From Rufibacter psychrotolerans (GTDB lineage Bacteria; Bacteroidota; Bacteroidia; Cytophagales; Hymenobacteraceae): 38,233 bases of DNA. The DNA lies in contig NZ_JAFFJV010000018.1 in the NCBI RefSeq assembly GCF_016924645.1, forward strand, positions 1 to 38,233, read 5' to 3'. Position numbers and translations under genes: made by a program. This document shows, one piece after another, positions 15,733 to 23,178 of the stretch. How positions within the stretch are numbered: position 1 is the stretch's first letter; each line of letters opens with the position of its first letter. Under the pieces are notes generated by a model. The model made no database searches. It was not told where the DNA came from and saw only the letters and a list, made by a program, of their open reading frames with translations.

Positions 15733-16893
15733 CTATTTCTTCTTGCCGAAAAGCCACAGGAACACCTGCGGAAACTCCCGTTGCCAGTAAGATTCCTTGT
15801 GCTCCCCATCAGCGTGCACAGTATACCGCAGGGCGGCGGGCTTCATTCCCTGTTTCAGCAGAAGGTCGCGCATGCGGGCCATGTCGGGTACCATCTGCTT
15901 ACCCTCTTTGGCCCCGGCCACCAGGTACACCTTCAGGTCCTTGGCCGGTTTTGTTTTGGCCACATAGTCGTACAGTTCGGGCGATACCCAGAAGGCGGGC
16001 GAGAACACGCCGGCTTTGCCGAACACCTCGGGGTATTTGAGGGCGGCGTACAACGAGATCAAGCCCCCCATGGAACTCCCCGACACGCCCGTGTGGGCCT
16101 TGCCCGGCAGGGTTCGGTAGTGCGCGTCAATGTAGGGCTTCAGGGTTTGGACCAGGAAATCGACGTAGGCATCGCCCTTGCCGCCACCGTATTGGGCATT
16201 TACCCAGGGGGTGTACTCGTTGATGCGCTCTTCGCTGCCGTTGTCAATGCCAACCACAATCACTTCGGTGCCGTGGGTCTGGTACAGGTTGTTGAGGGCT
16301 TCATCCACGCCCCATTCGCCGCTGTAGCTGTAGTACGCGTCAAACAGGTTTTGGCCGTCGTGCATGTACAAGACGGGGTATTTTTTGGTGGAGGTGGCGT
16401 AATTGGGCGGCAGGTAAAGCCACACCCGCCGCGATTTCTTCAACTGCGGCATCCAGAATTCGTTACTGAGCACCTGCACGTTGGCGGCGGCGGTGTGGGT
16501 TTTGCCCGCGGCGGAGAATTGGTCCTGCCAGCCCGCAATCTCCAACTGCACGGTGTCCTGAGCGGTTTTCGCCCGGTAGGCCCGGTTGGTTCTGGCGGCG
16601 CCGGTGGCCTGTACCTCGCCTTTATCCCAAGTTCCGCGGGTGATTTTGTATTCCAGTTCCCCTTCGCCGGCCGGCAACGTAAGGTAATACCGCTGGTTCT
16701 GCGCCCGCCGGAAGGCAAGTTTCTTGTCGCCCGGGTTCCAGTTGTTGAGGTTGCCGGCCAGGTACAATGTGTCCTGCGCAGGCGTTTGCGGAGGCACCCG
16801 GGTTATCTCAAACGTAGTCTGGGCCAGGGCAGGCACCGCACCTAAAACCATCAAAAGCAGCATCGGGCGCTTAACGGCGGAGAGCATTTTCAT
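15733..16893 (-). CDS. Secreted esterase (esterase D/PF00756-like) with starch-binding-like N-terminal domain
   Basis: 386 aa. Signal peptide MKMLSAVKRPMLLLMVLGAV to about residue 25 (ALAQ). Residues 27-120 resemble a CBM20/CBM48-type beta-sandwich: DTLYLAGNLNNWNPGDKK (41-58), then YYLTLPAGEGELEYKITRGT (69-88). Residues about 135-386 are an alpha/beta-hydrolase of the esterase D family: YPVLYMHDGQNLFD (172-185), nucleophile elbow GSSMG with S274, and the catalytic H365 in DGEHKESYW. Family members hydrolyse ester bonds on carbohydrates, enterobactin or feruloyl groups; the natural ester is not shown. It diverges from the GH13/pgmB/GH65 gene set, and its upstream region carries the same palindrome found before susC, so joint control with starch use is likely. 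Confidence 0.85.
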   Translation of the reverse strand: MKMLSAVKRPMLLLMVLGAVPALAQTTFEITRVPPQTPAQDTLYLAGNLNNWNPGDKKLAFRRAQNQRYYLTLPAGEGELEYKITRGTWDKGEVQATGAARTNRAYRAKTAQDTVQLEIAGWQDQFSAAGKTHTAAANVQVLSNEFWMPQLKKSRRVWLYLPPNYATSTKKYPVLYMHDGQNLFDAYYSYSGEWGVDEALNNLYQTHGTEVIVVGIDNGSEERINEYTPWVNAQYGGGKGDAYVDFLVQTLKPYIDAHYRTLPGKAHTGVSGSSMGGLISLYAALKYPEVFGKAGVFSPAFWVSPELYDYVAKTKPAKDLKVYLVAGAKEGKQMVPDMARMRDLLLKQGMKPAALRYTVHADGEHKESYWQREFPQVFLWLFGKKK

Positions 16894-16915
16894 AATTTGG
16901 CAGTAAATAATCTAG

Positions 16916-16927
16916 GAAATCGATTTC
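16916..16927. promoter_or_regulatory. Candidate LacI-family operator upstream of the esterase
   Basis: Perfect palindrome GAAATCGATTTC. The wider context AGGAAATCGATTTCTT differs by one base from the susC-upstream site read on its minus strand (AGGAAATCGATTTCGT). It lies 22 bp upstream of the esterase ATG, just downstream of its candidate -7 box. Confidence 0.65.
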
Positions 16928-16936
16928 TTAATTAAA

Positions 16937-16944
16937 AAAGTGTA
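16937..16944 (-). promoter_or_regulatory. Weak candidate esterase -7 box
   Basis: On the minus strand TACACTTT (6 of 8 informative or spacer-consistent positions of TAnnTTTG) with a TTG 20 bases upstream (16965-16967). A transcript from here would start at or beside the palindrome at 16916-16927. Confidence 0.3.
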
Positions 16945-17475
16945 GATTTACAGACTTGATTTTACAATATTAACAATACTTCAGCAAGAAACCACCGCAA
17001 ATCTCTCTGAGCATGAAGAATTTGCCCCTTTTTCTGCTTCGTTCCCGTGGTGTACCAGGGTTTTGCCTCGGGGAAAACGGCCTGTTCCTGGGACCGCATT
17101 CCCTTTACCGGGCAGGCAGAAGCGTCCTCTCCGCAAGCTCATGGGCCAAGTGCGGAGCACGTTCACTCTGCTCCTTCAACCCCGGCACAGTGAGTCAAGC
17201 CCAAGTGCGGCAAGGAGTTACCTCTGACATAGGCACCAAGCCTCTTCCTGGGGCCACAACTTTGGCTCATGTGCCTGGAATTCTTTCTGACCAGAGCGAC
17301 AACGATTTCCTGAATTCTTGTTTTGGCGCAATTTTCCAAAAAACGCCCCCAAAACCTGCTGCTCACCCATCAAAAAGACGGCTTTCATCCAGACTAAATT
17401 GAAGACATCTGCCAGAGAGGCACGGCAGCCCGTCAGGCTTCTCAGGCGCGAAACCAGATAACTAAGAGAAACGCT

Positions 17476-19368
17476 ATGCTACACTACCCTCTCCCCTACC
17501 TGCGCAGCCTGGCCCTACTGGGCTTCGTGTTACTGACCTTTGCTACCCAGGCCCAGCAGAAAGCCGCCATTACCCGCGTGGACCCAACCAACTGGTGGGT
17601 GGGCATGAAAAACCAGAACCTTCAGCTGTTGGTGTATGGCCCAAATGCGGGTTCTCTGGCCTATTCAATCGATTACCCAGGGGTAAAACTGGTGGAAGCA
17701 CACAAGGTGGAGAATCCCAACTATGCCTTTTTGGATCTGACCATCGCGCCTGACACCAAACCCGGCACCTTTACCATCAGCGGCCGCAACGGAAACCAGA
17801 AACTCACCCGCAAATACGAACTGAAGGCCCGCAACCAAGAGCCAAAAGGCCAGGGCGTCACCTCCGCTGATTTCATCTACCTGGTACTGCCCGATCGCTT
17901 CTCCAACGGCGATCCCAAGAACGACAAGTTCAAAGACATGGCCGACACCCAGGCTGACCGGAACAACCCTTTCCTGCGCCACGGTGGCGACATCCAGGGC
18001 ATTCTGAACCACCTGAACTACATTGAAGAACTCGGCGCTACGGCTCTGTGGCTGAACCCCGTGATTGAGAACAACCAACCTTTGACCGATGAAGGCGGAG
18101 CCATGCGCAGTGCGTATCACGGCTATGCGTTCACCGATCATTATGCCGTAGACAAACGCTTCGGGGGGAATGAGGCCTATAAGAAATTAGTGCAGGCGGC
18201 TCACGCCCGAGGAATGAAAGTAGTGCAGGACGCCGTGTACAACCACGTGGGCATCAATCACTGGTTTATCAAAGACATGCCGTCTAAAGACTGGGTACAC
18301 CAGTTCCCAACCTATACCAACACCTCGCACAAGTTCCAGGCTATCATTGACCCGCACGCGTCTAAGGCCGACTGGACTGTGATGATGAACGGCTGGTTTG
18401 TGCCCCACATGCCCGACCTGAACCAGAATAACCCGTTCGTGGCCAATTACCTCATTCAGCATGCCCTCTGGACGGTAGAAAACTTTGGCGTGGATGCCTG
18501 GCGCATTGACACCTATATGTATAACGATGATGCCTTCATGAACCGCTGCAACCAGGCCTTGTTGGACGAGTACCCTAACATCCACATCTTCGGGGAGTCC
18601 TGGGTGAACAACGTCATCGCGCAGTCGCGTTTTACCCGCAACAACATCAACTTCCCGTTCAAGAGCAACCAACCCGGCACCCTGGATTTTGTGCTCTGGA
18701 CCGCCATGAACGATGCCCTGAACCAGAACTTCGGGTGGGACGAAGGCGTGAGCAAAGTGCACCAGGTTTTGGCCCAGGACGCCGTGTACCAGGACCCCAT
18801 GAAACTGGTCACCTTCCTGGACAACCACGACATGAACCGCTATTTCTCCGTGATTGGCGAGGATTTCAACAAGTACAAAATGGGCCTCACCTGGATGCTC
18901 ACCACCCGCGGCATTCCTTCTTTGTACTACGGCACCGAAATTCTGATGAAGAACTTCAAAGATCCGTCGGACGCGGAGGTGCGTAAAGATTTCCCCGGCG
19001 GCTTCGCCGGTGATAAGGAAAACAAGTTCACCGCTGCCGGCCGCAACGCCCGCGAGAACGAGGCCTTCAACTTTGTGAAGAAACTGGCTAATTACCGCAA
19101 AGTCACCCCGGCCCTGCACTCGGGCAAACTCATGCAGTTTGTGCCGCAGGAAGGAACGTATGTGTACTTCCGCTACGATGACTCCAAAACCGTCATGGTG
19201 GCCACCAATTCCACCGACAAAGAAGTAGACCTGAAAACCGAGCGGTTTGCGGAGCGCATGAACGGCTTCACCAAAGCCCGCAACGTACTTTCAGAACAGA
19301 ACCTAAGCAGTCTGGCCAACATCAAGATCCCGGCTAAAACGGCTCTGGTTTTGGAACTGCAGAAATAA
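17476..19368 (+). CDS. Secreted GH13 cyclomaltodextrinase/neopullulanase-like amylase
   Basis: 630 aa. Signal peptide to about residue 26 (FATQAQ). Residues about 28-120 form the N-terminal beta-sandwich seen in SusA-like neopullulanases/cyclomaltodextrinases (ITRVDPTNWWVGMKNQNLQL). The GH13 barrel starts at FIYLVLPDRFSNGDP (133-147). Catalytic residues are D345 (AWRIDTY), E374 (IFGESW) and D452 (FLDNHDMNR). A C-terminal beta domain follows. It should hydrolyse alpha-1,4 links of starch, pullulan or cyclodextrins in the periplasm. It is 50 bp upstream of the beta-phosphoglucomutase gene on the same strand and likely heads that operon. Exact product range cannot be read from sequence. Confidence 0.92.
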   Translation: MLHYPLPYLRSLALLGFVLLTFATQAQQKAAITRVDPTNWWVGMKNQNLQLLVYGPNAGSLAYSIDYPGVKLVEAHKVENPNYAFLDLTIAPDTKPGTFTISGRNGNQKLTRKYELKARNQEPKGQGVTSADFIYLVLPDRFSNGDPKNDKFKDMADTQADRNNPFLRHGGDIQGILNHLNYIEELGATALWLNPVIENNQPLTDEGGAMRSAYHGYAFTDHYAVDKRFGGNEAYKKLVQAAHARGMKVVQDAVYNHVGINHWFIKDMPSKDWVHQFPTYTNTSHKFQAIIDPHASKADWTVMMNGWFVPHMPDLNQNNPFVANYLIQHALWTVENFGVDAWRIDTYMYNDDAFMNRCNQALLDEYPNIHIFGESWVNNVIAQSRFTRNNINFPFKSNQPGTLDFVLWTAMNDALNQNFGWDEGVSKVHQVLAQDAVYQDPMKLVTFLDNHDMNRYFSVIGEDFNKYKMGLTWMLTTRGIPSLYYGTEILMKNFKDPSDAEVRKDFPGGFAGDKENKFTAAGRNARENEAFNFVKKLANYRKVTPALHSGKLMQFVPQEGTYVYFRYDDSKTVMVATNSTDKEVDLKTERFAERMNGFTKARNVLSEQNLSSLANIKIPAKTALVLELQK

Positions 19369-19418
19369 CCCGTTTTACACCCCATTTCCTCAAAACACTG
19401 GAAAAACAGAGAGAAAAT

Positions 19419-20081
19419 ATGAGTACCATCAAAGCTTGCCTTTTTGACCTTGACGGCGTACTGGTTGACACCGCCGTGTACCATTTCAAAGCGTGGCGCC
19501 AACTGGCCCAAAGCCTCGGCATTGATTTCACCGAGCATGACAATGAGCGTCTCAAAGGCGTGAGCCGCGTCCGTTCCCTGGAGATCATCCTGGAGATCGG
19601 CAACCAGACCATGGAGCAGGAGAAAATGCTGGCCCTCTGCGAGCAGAAAAACACCGAGTACCTGCTGGATGTAGCCAAAATGACCCCAGACGAGATCCTG
19701 CCCGGCGTGGTGGATTTCCTGAAAGCCCTCAAAGCCGAAGGCATCAAAATCGCCTTGGGATCGGCGAGCAAAAACGCCCAACTCATCCTGGAGCGCACCG
19801 AGCTGCTCCCCTACTTTGACGCCATCATTGACGGCCGTCACGTGGTCAACGGCAAGCCCCACCCAGAGGTATTCCTGAAAGGCGCCGAAGCATTGGGCGT
19901 GCAGCCAGAAGAATGCGTGGTGTTTGAAGACGCTGTAGCTGGCGTGGAAGCCGCCAAAAACGGAGGCATGCTGTGCGTAGGCGTTGGCCAGCCAGAGGTG
20001 TTAACGCAAGCCGACATCGTAGTGAAAGACATGACCGAGATGACCGTTGAGCGCCTGCATGCATTAGAGCAGAAAGCTTAA
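19419..20081 (+). CDS. pgmB: Beta-phosphoglucomutase
   Basis: 220 aa HAD-superfamily phosphatase-fold mutase that turns beta-glucose-1-phosphate into glucose-6-phosphate. The nucleophile and acid/base are D10 and D12 in FDLDGVLVDTA. The helical cap has the substrate-contact segment ERLKGVSRVRSLEIIL. GSASKNA, GKPHPEVFL and VFEDAVAGVEAA supply the conserved Ser, Lys and acidic metal ligands. The start is preceded by an AGAGAG tract, one of the few possible ribosome sites here. It lies between GH13 and GH65 genes, which supports this assignment over other HAD phosphatases: GH65 phosphorolysis yields exactly its substrate. Confidence 0.95.
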   Translation: MSTIKACLFDLDGVLVDTAVYHFKAWRQLAQSLGIDFTEHDNERLKGVSRVRSLEIILEIGNQTMEQEKMLALCEQKNTEYLLDVAKMTPDEILPGVVDFLKALKAEGIKIALGSASKNAQLILERTELLPYFDAIIDGRHVVNGKPHPEVFLKGAEALGVQPEECVVFEDAVAGVEAAKNGGMLCVGVGQPEVLTQADIVVKDMTEMTVERLHALEQKA

Positions 20082-20143
20082 CCCATATTGAGGCTGTTTT
20101 TTAGGATCCAGCTTTAAAACAAGAGAGAAAGGACAAGCAGATT

Positions 20144-20391
20144 GTCCCCCTTTGAAGGGGGTTGGGGGATGACAAAGCCATTGGAAGTACCGAAAACCGG
20201 AGCTAAGCGGAAAAAAGAATAAAACTCGGGAATTTCATAAACAACAACTATGGCGCGGAAGTTACTTCCGTGACTTCCGAAAAAGTTTCCATAAGGCACG
20301 GAAGTAACTTCCGCGCCATAGAATAGAAACTCGATTTTATGAGTTAAAACCTGCTAAAGAAATCATCCCCCTACCCCCTTCGAAGGGGGAC
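20144..20391. repeat. Outer inverted repeat, CCCCCTT(T/C)GAAGGGGG type
   Basis: Ends 20144-20172 and 20363-20391 are 29-base inverted copies with two mismatches. Each end contains a palindrome of the form CCCCCTTTGAAGGGGG. Between them lies an unrelated doublet (20248-20321), so this looks like one element interrupted by another. No open frame is inside. Confidence 0.8.
20248..20321. repeat. REPIN-like doublet, GGAAGTTACTTCC type, copy 1
   Basis: Two 25-base arms (20248-20272 and 20297-20321) are perfectly complementary, separated by 24 bases. Each arm holds the palindrome GGAAGTTACTTCC preceded by GGCGC. A second copy of the same element lies at 22853-22926, on the other side of the maltose phosphorylase gene. 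Confidence 0.88.
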
Positions 20392-20417
20392 GAAGAAGTA
20401 CCTGAAAAGCAAAAGTA

Positions 20418-20450
20418 TTTTAAGGCTGTTTTCAGAAATCAGCCTCAAAA
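20418..20450. repeat. GGCCTGTTTT-family hairpin, imperfect
   Basis: Arms around AAGGCTGTTTT and AAATCAGCCTC pair at about 13 of 15 positions around a CAG loop. It stands about 65 bp before the maltose phosphorylase start. Confidence 0.6.
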
Positions 20451-20514
20451 CAGTAAACCAGAATATAGAAAAAAAATCCTGATACGTGTGTCTTGATACT
20501 TGATACAAACGATT

Positions 20515-22833
20515 ATGAAACAATACCTTACCGTAGATGAGTGGTCTATCATTGAAGAAGGATTCCACCCGCATTATAACCAGATCACCGAGAGCGTTTT
20601 CAGTTTAGGCAACGGCCGCATGGGCCAGCGCGCCAACTTTGAGGAGGCGTTCTCCGGCGAGACGCTGCAAGGCAATTATGTGGCCGGCGTGTACTACCCA
20701 GACAAAACCCGCGTGGGCTGGTGGAAGAACGGCTATCCAGAGTATTTCGCCAAGGTGCTCAACGCCGCCAACTGGATCGGCATTGACGTGCAAGTAGATG
20801 GCGAAACCTTGGACCTACACCACTGCCAGGTGCTGGAGTTCCGCCGCGAGCTGAACATGCGCGAAGGCTGGCTTGAGCGTACCTTCACGGCTCAGCTACC
20901 CAGCGGCAAACAGGTGCGCGTAAACGCCAAGCGGTTCACCAGCATTGTGGATGATGAAGTAGGCGCCATCCGCTACAGCATCACGCCGGTGAACTTCAGC
21001 GGTACCTTAACCCTCACTCCGTACGTGGACGCCGATATCATGAACGCCGACTCCAACTACGATGAGAAGTTTTGGAACGAAATCTTACAGGAAGCACAGC
21101 CCACCGAAGGCTACGTGATTGCCGAAACTAAGAAAACGTTCTTCCACGTGTGCACCGGTCAAAAGTTTGTGGTCACGCAGAAAGGTCAGGCAGTGGAAGT
21201 AAACGCCACCCCGGAAGAGCGCACCAAATACATCGCCTCCACCTTTGAGATTTCGGTGCAGGAAGGCCAAGAAACGGTATTGTATAAATATGCCGCTAAC
21301 CTTTCCTCTGAGAACCACCCCAAAGAAGGTTTGCTAGCCAACACTAAAAAGGTGCTTGCCGCAGCCGCGGAGAAAGGCTTTGAGCAAATGCTGCAGGAGC
21401 AAGCCGAGGCCTGGGCGGCCAAGTGGGAAGAAAGTGACATCATGATTGAAGGCGATGCCACTGCCCAGCAAGGCATCCGTTTCAACATCTTCCAGCTGAA
21501 CCAAACCTACACCGGCGAAGACGAACGCCTGAACATCGGGCCGAAAGGCTTTACCGGCGAGAAATACGGCGGAACCACGTATTGGGACACCGAGGCGTAC
21601 TGCCTTCCGTTCTACCTGGCCACCGCCGATCCGCAGGTAGCTCGTAATTTGTTGGTGTACCGCTACAAGCACCTGCAGAAAGCCATCGAAAACGCTGAGA
21701 AGCTGGGCTTTACCGGTGGTGCCGCGCTGTATCCTATGGTTACCATCAACGGCGAGGAGTGCCACAACGAGTGGGAAATCACCTTTGAGGAAATCCACCG
21801 CAACGGGGCCATCGCGCACGCCATCCACGATTACATCCGCTACACCGGCGATGACAGCTACCTGGCCGAGTACGGCCTGGAAGTACTGGTGGGCATCTCC
21901 CGCTTCTGGGCGCAGCGCGTGAACTGGTCGGCGGCCAAAAACCAATACGTGATGCTGGGCGTGACCGGCCCGAACGAGTACGAGAACAACGTCAACAACA
22001 ACTGGTACACCAGCACCATCGCCACCTGGACACTGGAGTACACGCTCAAGGCGCTGCAACACGTTCAAAACGCAGATGTAACCCGCTACGCAGAACTGGT
22101 GCAGAAAATGAACCTGAACGTGGAGCAGGAAACGGCCAAATGGCAGCACGTGATTGACAACATGTACTACCCGGTGGACGAGGAACAGGGCATCTTCCTG
22201 CAGCAAGATGGCTTCCTGGACAAAGAGCAGACCTTGGTGAAGGATCTTGATCCGAAGGATCGTCCGCTGAACCAGAAATGGTCATGGGACAGAATCCTGC
22301 GCTCGGTGTTCATCAAACAGGCCGATGTGTTGCAAGGCATCTACCTCTTCGAGGACCGATATGACCTGGACACCATCCGGAGGAACTTCGATTTCTACGA
22401 GCCGCGTACGGTGCATGAGTCTTCGCTTTCGCCATGCGTGCACTCCATTCTGGCGGCCAAATTAGGCGATGAGCAACGCGCTTACGAGTTCTACCTCCGC
22501 ACCGCCCGCCTGGACCTGGACGACTACAACAACGACACCGAGGACGGTTGCCACATCACCTCTATGGCCGGTACCTGGATGTCGGTGGTGCAAGGCTTTG
22601 GGGGGATGCGCGTGCGCAATAACCAACTGTTTTTCAATCCGTTCATCCCGTCTGGCTGGACTTCTTATTCCTTTAAAATCCGCTTCCGTGGGCATCTTCT
22701 CAACATCAAGGTGACTAAAGATAGCGTGACCATCGAGAACCAGGCGGAGAAGGCAATCACGCTGAACGTGTTTGACCAACCGCAGACCATTGAGGCAAAC
22801 GCCAAAGGCGAGTTTGCGCACCAGTTGGTATAA
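20515..22833 (+). CDS. GH65 maltose phosphorylase
   Basis: 772 aa from the ATG at 20515 (MKQYLTVDEW); an in-frame TTG at 20500 is less likely. It catalyses phosphorolysis of maltose to glucose and beta-glucose-1-phosphate in the cytosol. The N-terminal super-sandwich domain is followed by an (alpha/alpha)6 barrel with WDTEAYCLPFYL and TGPNEYENNVNNNWYTS. E488 in the latter is the expected general acid (close to E487 of the Lactobacillus enzyme, from memory). HESSLSPCVHS provides the phosphate-site residues. No signal peptide. Adjacent pgmB supports maltose phosphorylase, though trehalose or kojibiose phosphorylase cannot be excluded from motifs alone. Both flanks carry copies of the same REPIN-like element. 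Confidence 0.9.
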   Translation: MKQYLTVDEWSIIEEGFHPHYNQITESVFSLGNGRMGQRANFEEAFSGETLQGNYVAGVYYPDKTRVGWWKNGYPEYFAKVLNAANWIGIDVQVDGETLDLHHCQVLEFRRELNMREGWLERTFTAQLPSGKQVRVNAKRFTSIVDDEVGAIRYSITPVNFSGTLTLTPYVDADIMNADSNYDEKFWNEILQEAQPTEGYVIAETKKTFFHVCTGQKFVVTQKGQAVEVNATPEERTKYIASTFEISVQEGQETVLYKYAANLSSENHPKEGLLANTKKVLAAAAEKGFEQMLQEQAEAWAAKWEESDIMIEGDATAQQGIRFNIFQLNQTYTGEDERLNIGPKGFTGEKYGGTTYWDTEAYCLPFYLATADPQVARNLLVYRYKHLQKAIENAEKLGFTGGAALYPMVTINGEECHNEWEITFEEIHRNGAIAHAIHDYIRYTGDDSYLAEYGLEVLVGISRFWAQRVNWSAAKNQYVMLGVTGPNEYENNVNNNWYTSTIATWTLEYTLKALQHVQNADVTRYAELVQKMNLNVEQETAKWQHVIDNMYYPVDEEQGIFLQQDGFLDKEQTLVKDLDPKDRPLNQKWSWDRILRSVFIKQADVLQGIYLFEDRYDLDTIRRNFDFYEPRTVHESSLSPCVHSILAAKLGDEQRAYEFYLRTARLDLDDYNNDTEDGCHITSMAGTWMSVVQGFGGMRVRNNQLFFNPFIPSGWTSYSFKIRFRGHLLNIKVTKDSVTIENQAEKAITLNVFDQPQTIEANAKGEFAHQLV

Positions 22834-22852
22834 TATTTAAAAGGTAACCTTT

Positions 22853-22926
22853 CTACTATGGAGCGGATTTACTTCCGTGATAAATGTAAAGTAGAAGTCA
22901 CGGAAGTAACTTCCGCGCCATAGTAG
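22853..22926. repeat. REPIN-like doublet, GGAAGTTACTTCC type, copy 2
   Basis: Left arm 22853-22880 and right arm 22898-22926 are inverted copies with two differences. The right arm matches copy 1 (20248-20321) over all 25 bases. The left arm has lost part of its internal palindrome (GGATTTACTTCC). It starts 20 bp after the maltose phosphorylase stop. Confidence 0.85.
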
Positions 22927-22940
22927 TAGCATACATCAAC

Positions 22941-22984
22941 TTCTATTTTAGGCCTGATTTACAGAAATCAGGCCTAAAATAGAA
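22941..22984. repeat. Perfect GGCCTGATTT-type hairpin
   Basis: Perfect 20-bp stem (22941-22960 and 22965-22984) with the 4-base loop ACAG. Same core as the hairpin at 49-100 with one substitution (GGCCTGATTT). Confidence 0.85.
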
Positions 22985-22989
22985 AACCA

Positions 22990-23143
22990 CTGGCGCGAGA
23001 CTGAAGTCTCGTGACAAAAGATGACGGGAGTCTCCAGACTCCCTACGTACCCGGGCCAGAGAGCTTTGACCAAACTCTTGTAAAAAGCCGGGAGTCTGGA
23101 GACTCCCCCTACCGTCAGGCACGAGTCTGGAGACCCGCGCCAG
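22990..23143. repeat. REPIN-like palindrome array, GAGTCTCCAGACTC type
   Basis: Outer arms 22990-23013 and 23120-23143 share CTGGCGCG and CTCGTG ends in inverted orientation. Each arm has an internal palindrome or near-palindrome (GAGACTGAAGTCTC, GAGTCTGGAGACCC). Between them stand GGGAGTCTCCAGACTCCC (23026-23043) and GGGAGTCTGGAGACTCCC (23090-23107). The GGCGCG ... CGTG edges match the GGAAGTTACTTCC doublets. Confidence 0.8.
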
Positions 23144-23178
23144 TTTAAATGTAACTTTTGCTACCCGATACAAGCTAC

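Larger units (their letters stand above)
16894..17475. other. 582-bp divergent control region between esterase and GH13
   Basis: Contains the GAAATCGATTTC palindrome and an AT-rich promoter zone close to the esterase (to about 16985). A plus-strand frame at 17013-17402 is open but shows no signal, family or sensible composition and is not called. A decayed hairpin of the GGCCTGTTTT family lies at 17320-17354 (GTTTTGGCGC ... GCCCCCAAAAC). On the plus strand a TTGATTTTAC ... TACTTCAG arrangement near 16955-16983 could be a weak promoter for the GH13 gene, leaving a leader of almost 500 nt. Confidence 0.5.
20082..20514. other. 433-bp repeat-rich gap between pgmB and the maltose phosphorylase gene
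   Basis: No gene. It holds a possible decayed hairpin (about 20091-20121), an outer doublet 20144-20391 with a second doublet inside it (20248-20321), and another GGCCTGTTTT-type hairpin (about 20418-20450). The gap interrupts two genes of one pathway. Confidence 0.75.
22834..23178. other. 345-bp repeat array between GH65 and GH13 genes
   Basis: No gene. From left to right it holds doublet copy 2 (22853-22926), a perfect GGCCTGTTTT-family hairpin (22941-22984) and a third palindrome array (22990-23143), leaving only about 35 bp before the GH13 start. Nearly the whole gap can fold. Confidence 0.8.

Noticed and set aside
17013..17402. A 129-codon plus-strand frame in the esterase/GH13 divergent region
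   Set aside because: No recognisable family or signal peptide, odd composition, and it overlaps a decayed repeat hairpin. A remnant or leader peptide cannot be excluded.
17665..17676. TCAATCGATTAC as another operator copy
   Set aside because: Only the AATCGATT core matches, and it lies inside the GH13 coding sequence.
20326..20339. GAAACTCGATTTTA near the pgmB/GH65 repeats as an operator
   Set aside because: An extra base breaks the palindrome and the right half ends TTTT rather than TTTC; more likely part of the repeat region.
20144..20391. The nested repeat as a miniature insertion sequence with target duplication
   Set aside because: Ends are good inverted repeats, but I could not identify a convincing flanking target duplication, and no transposase is in the window.
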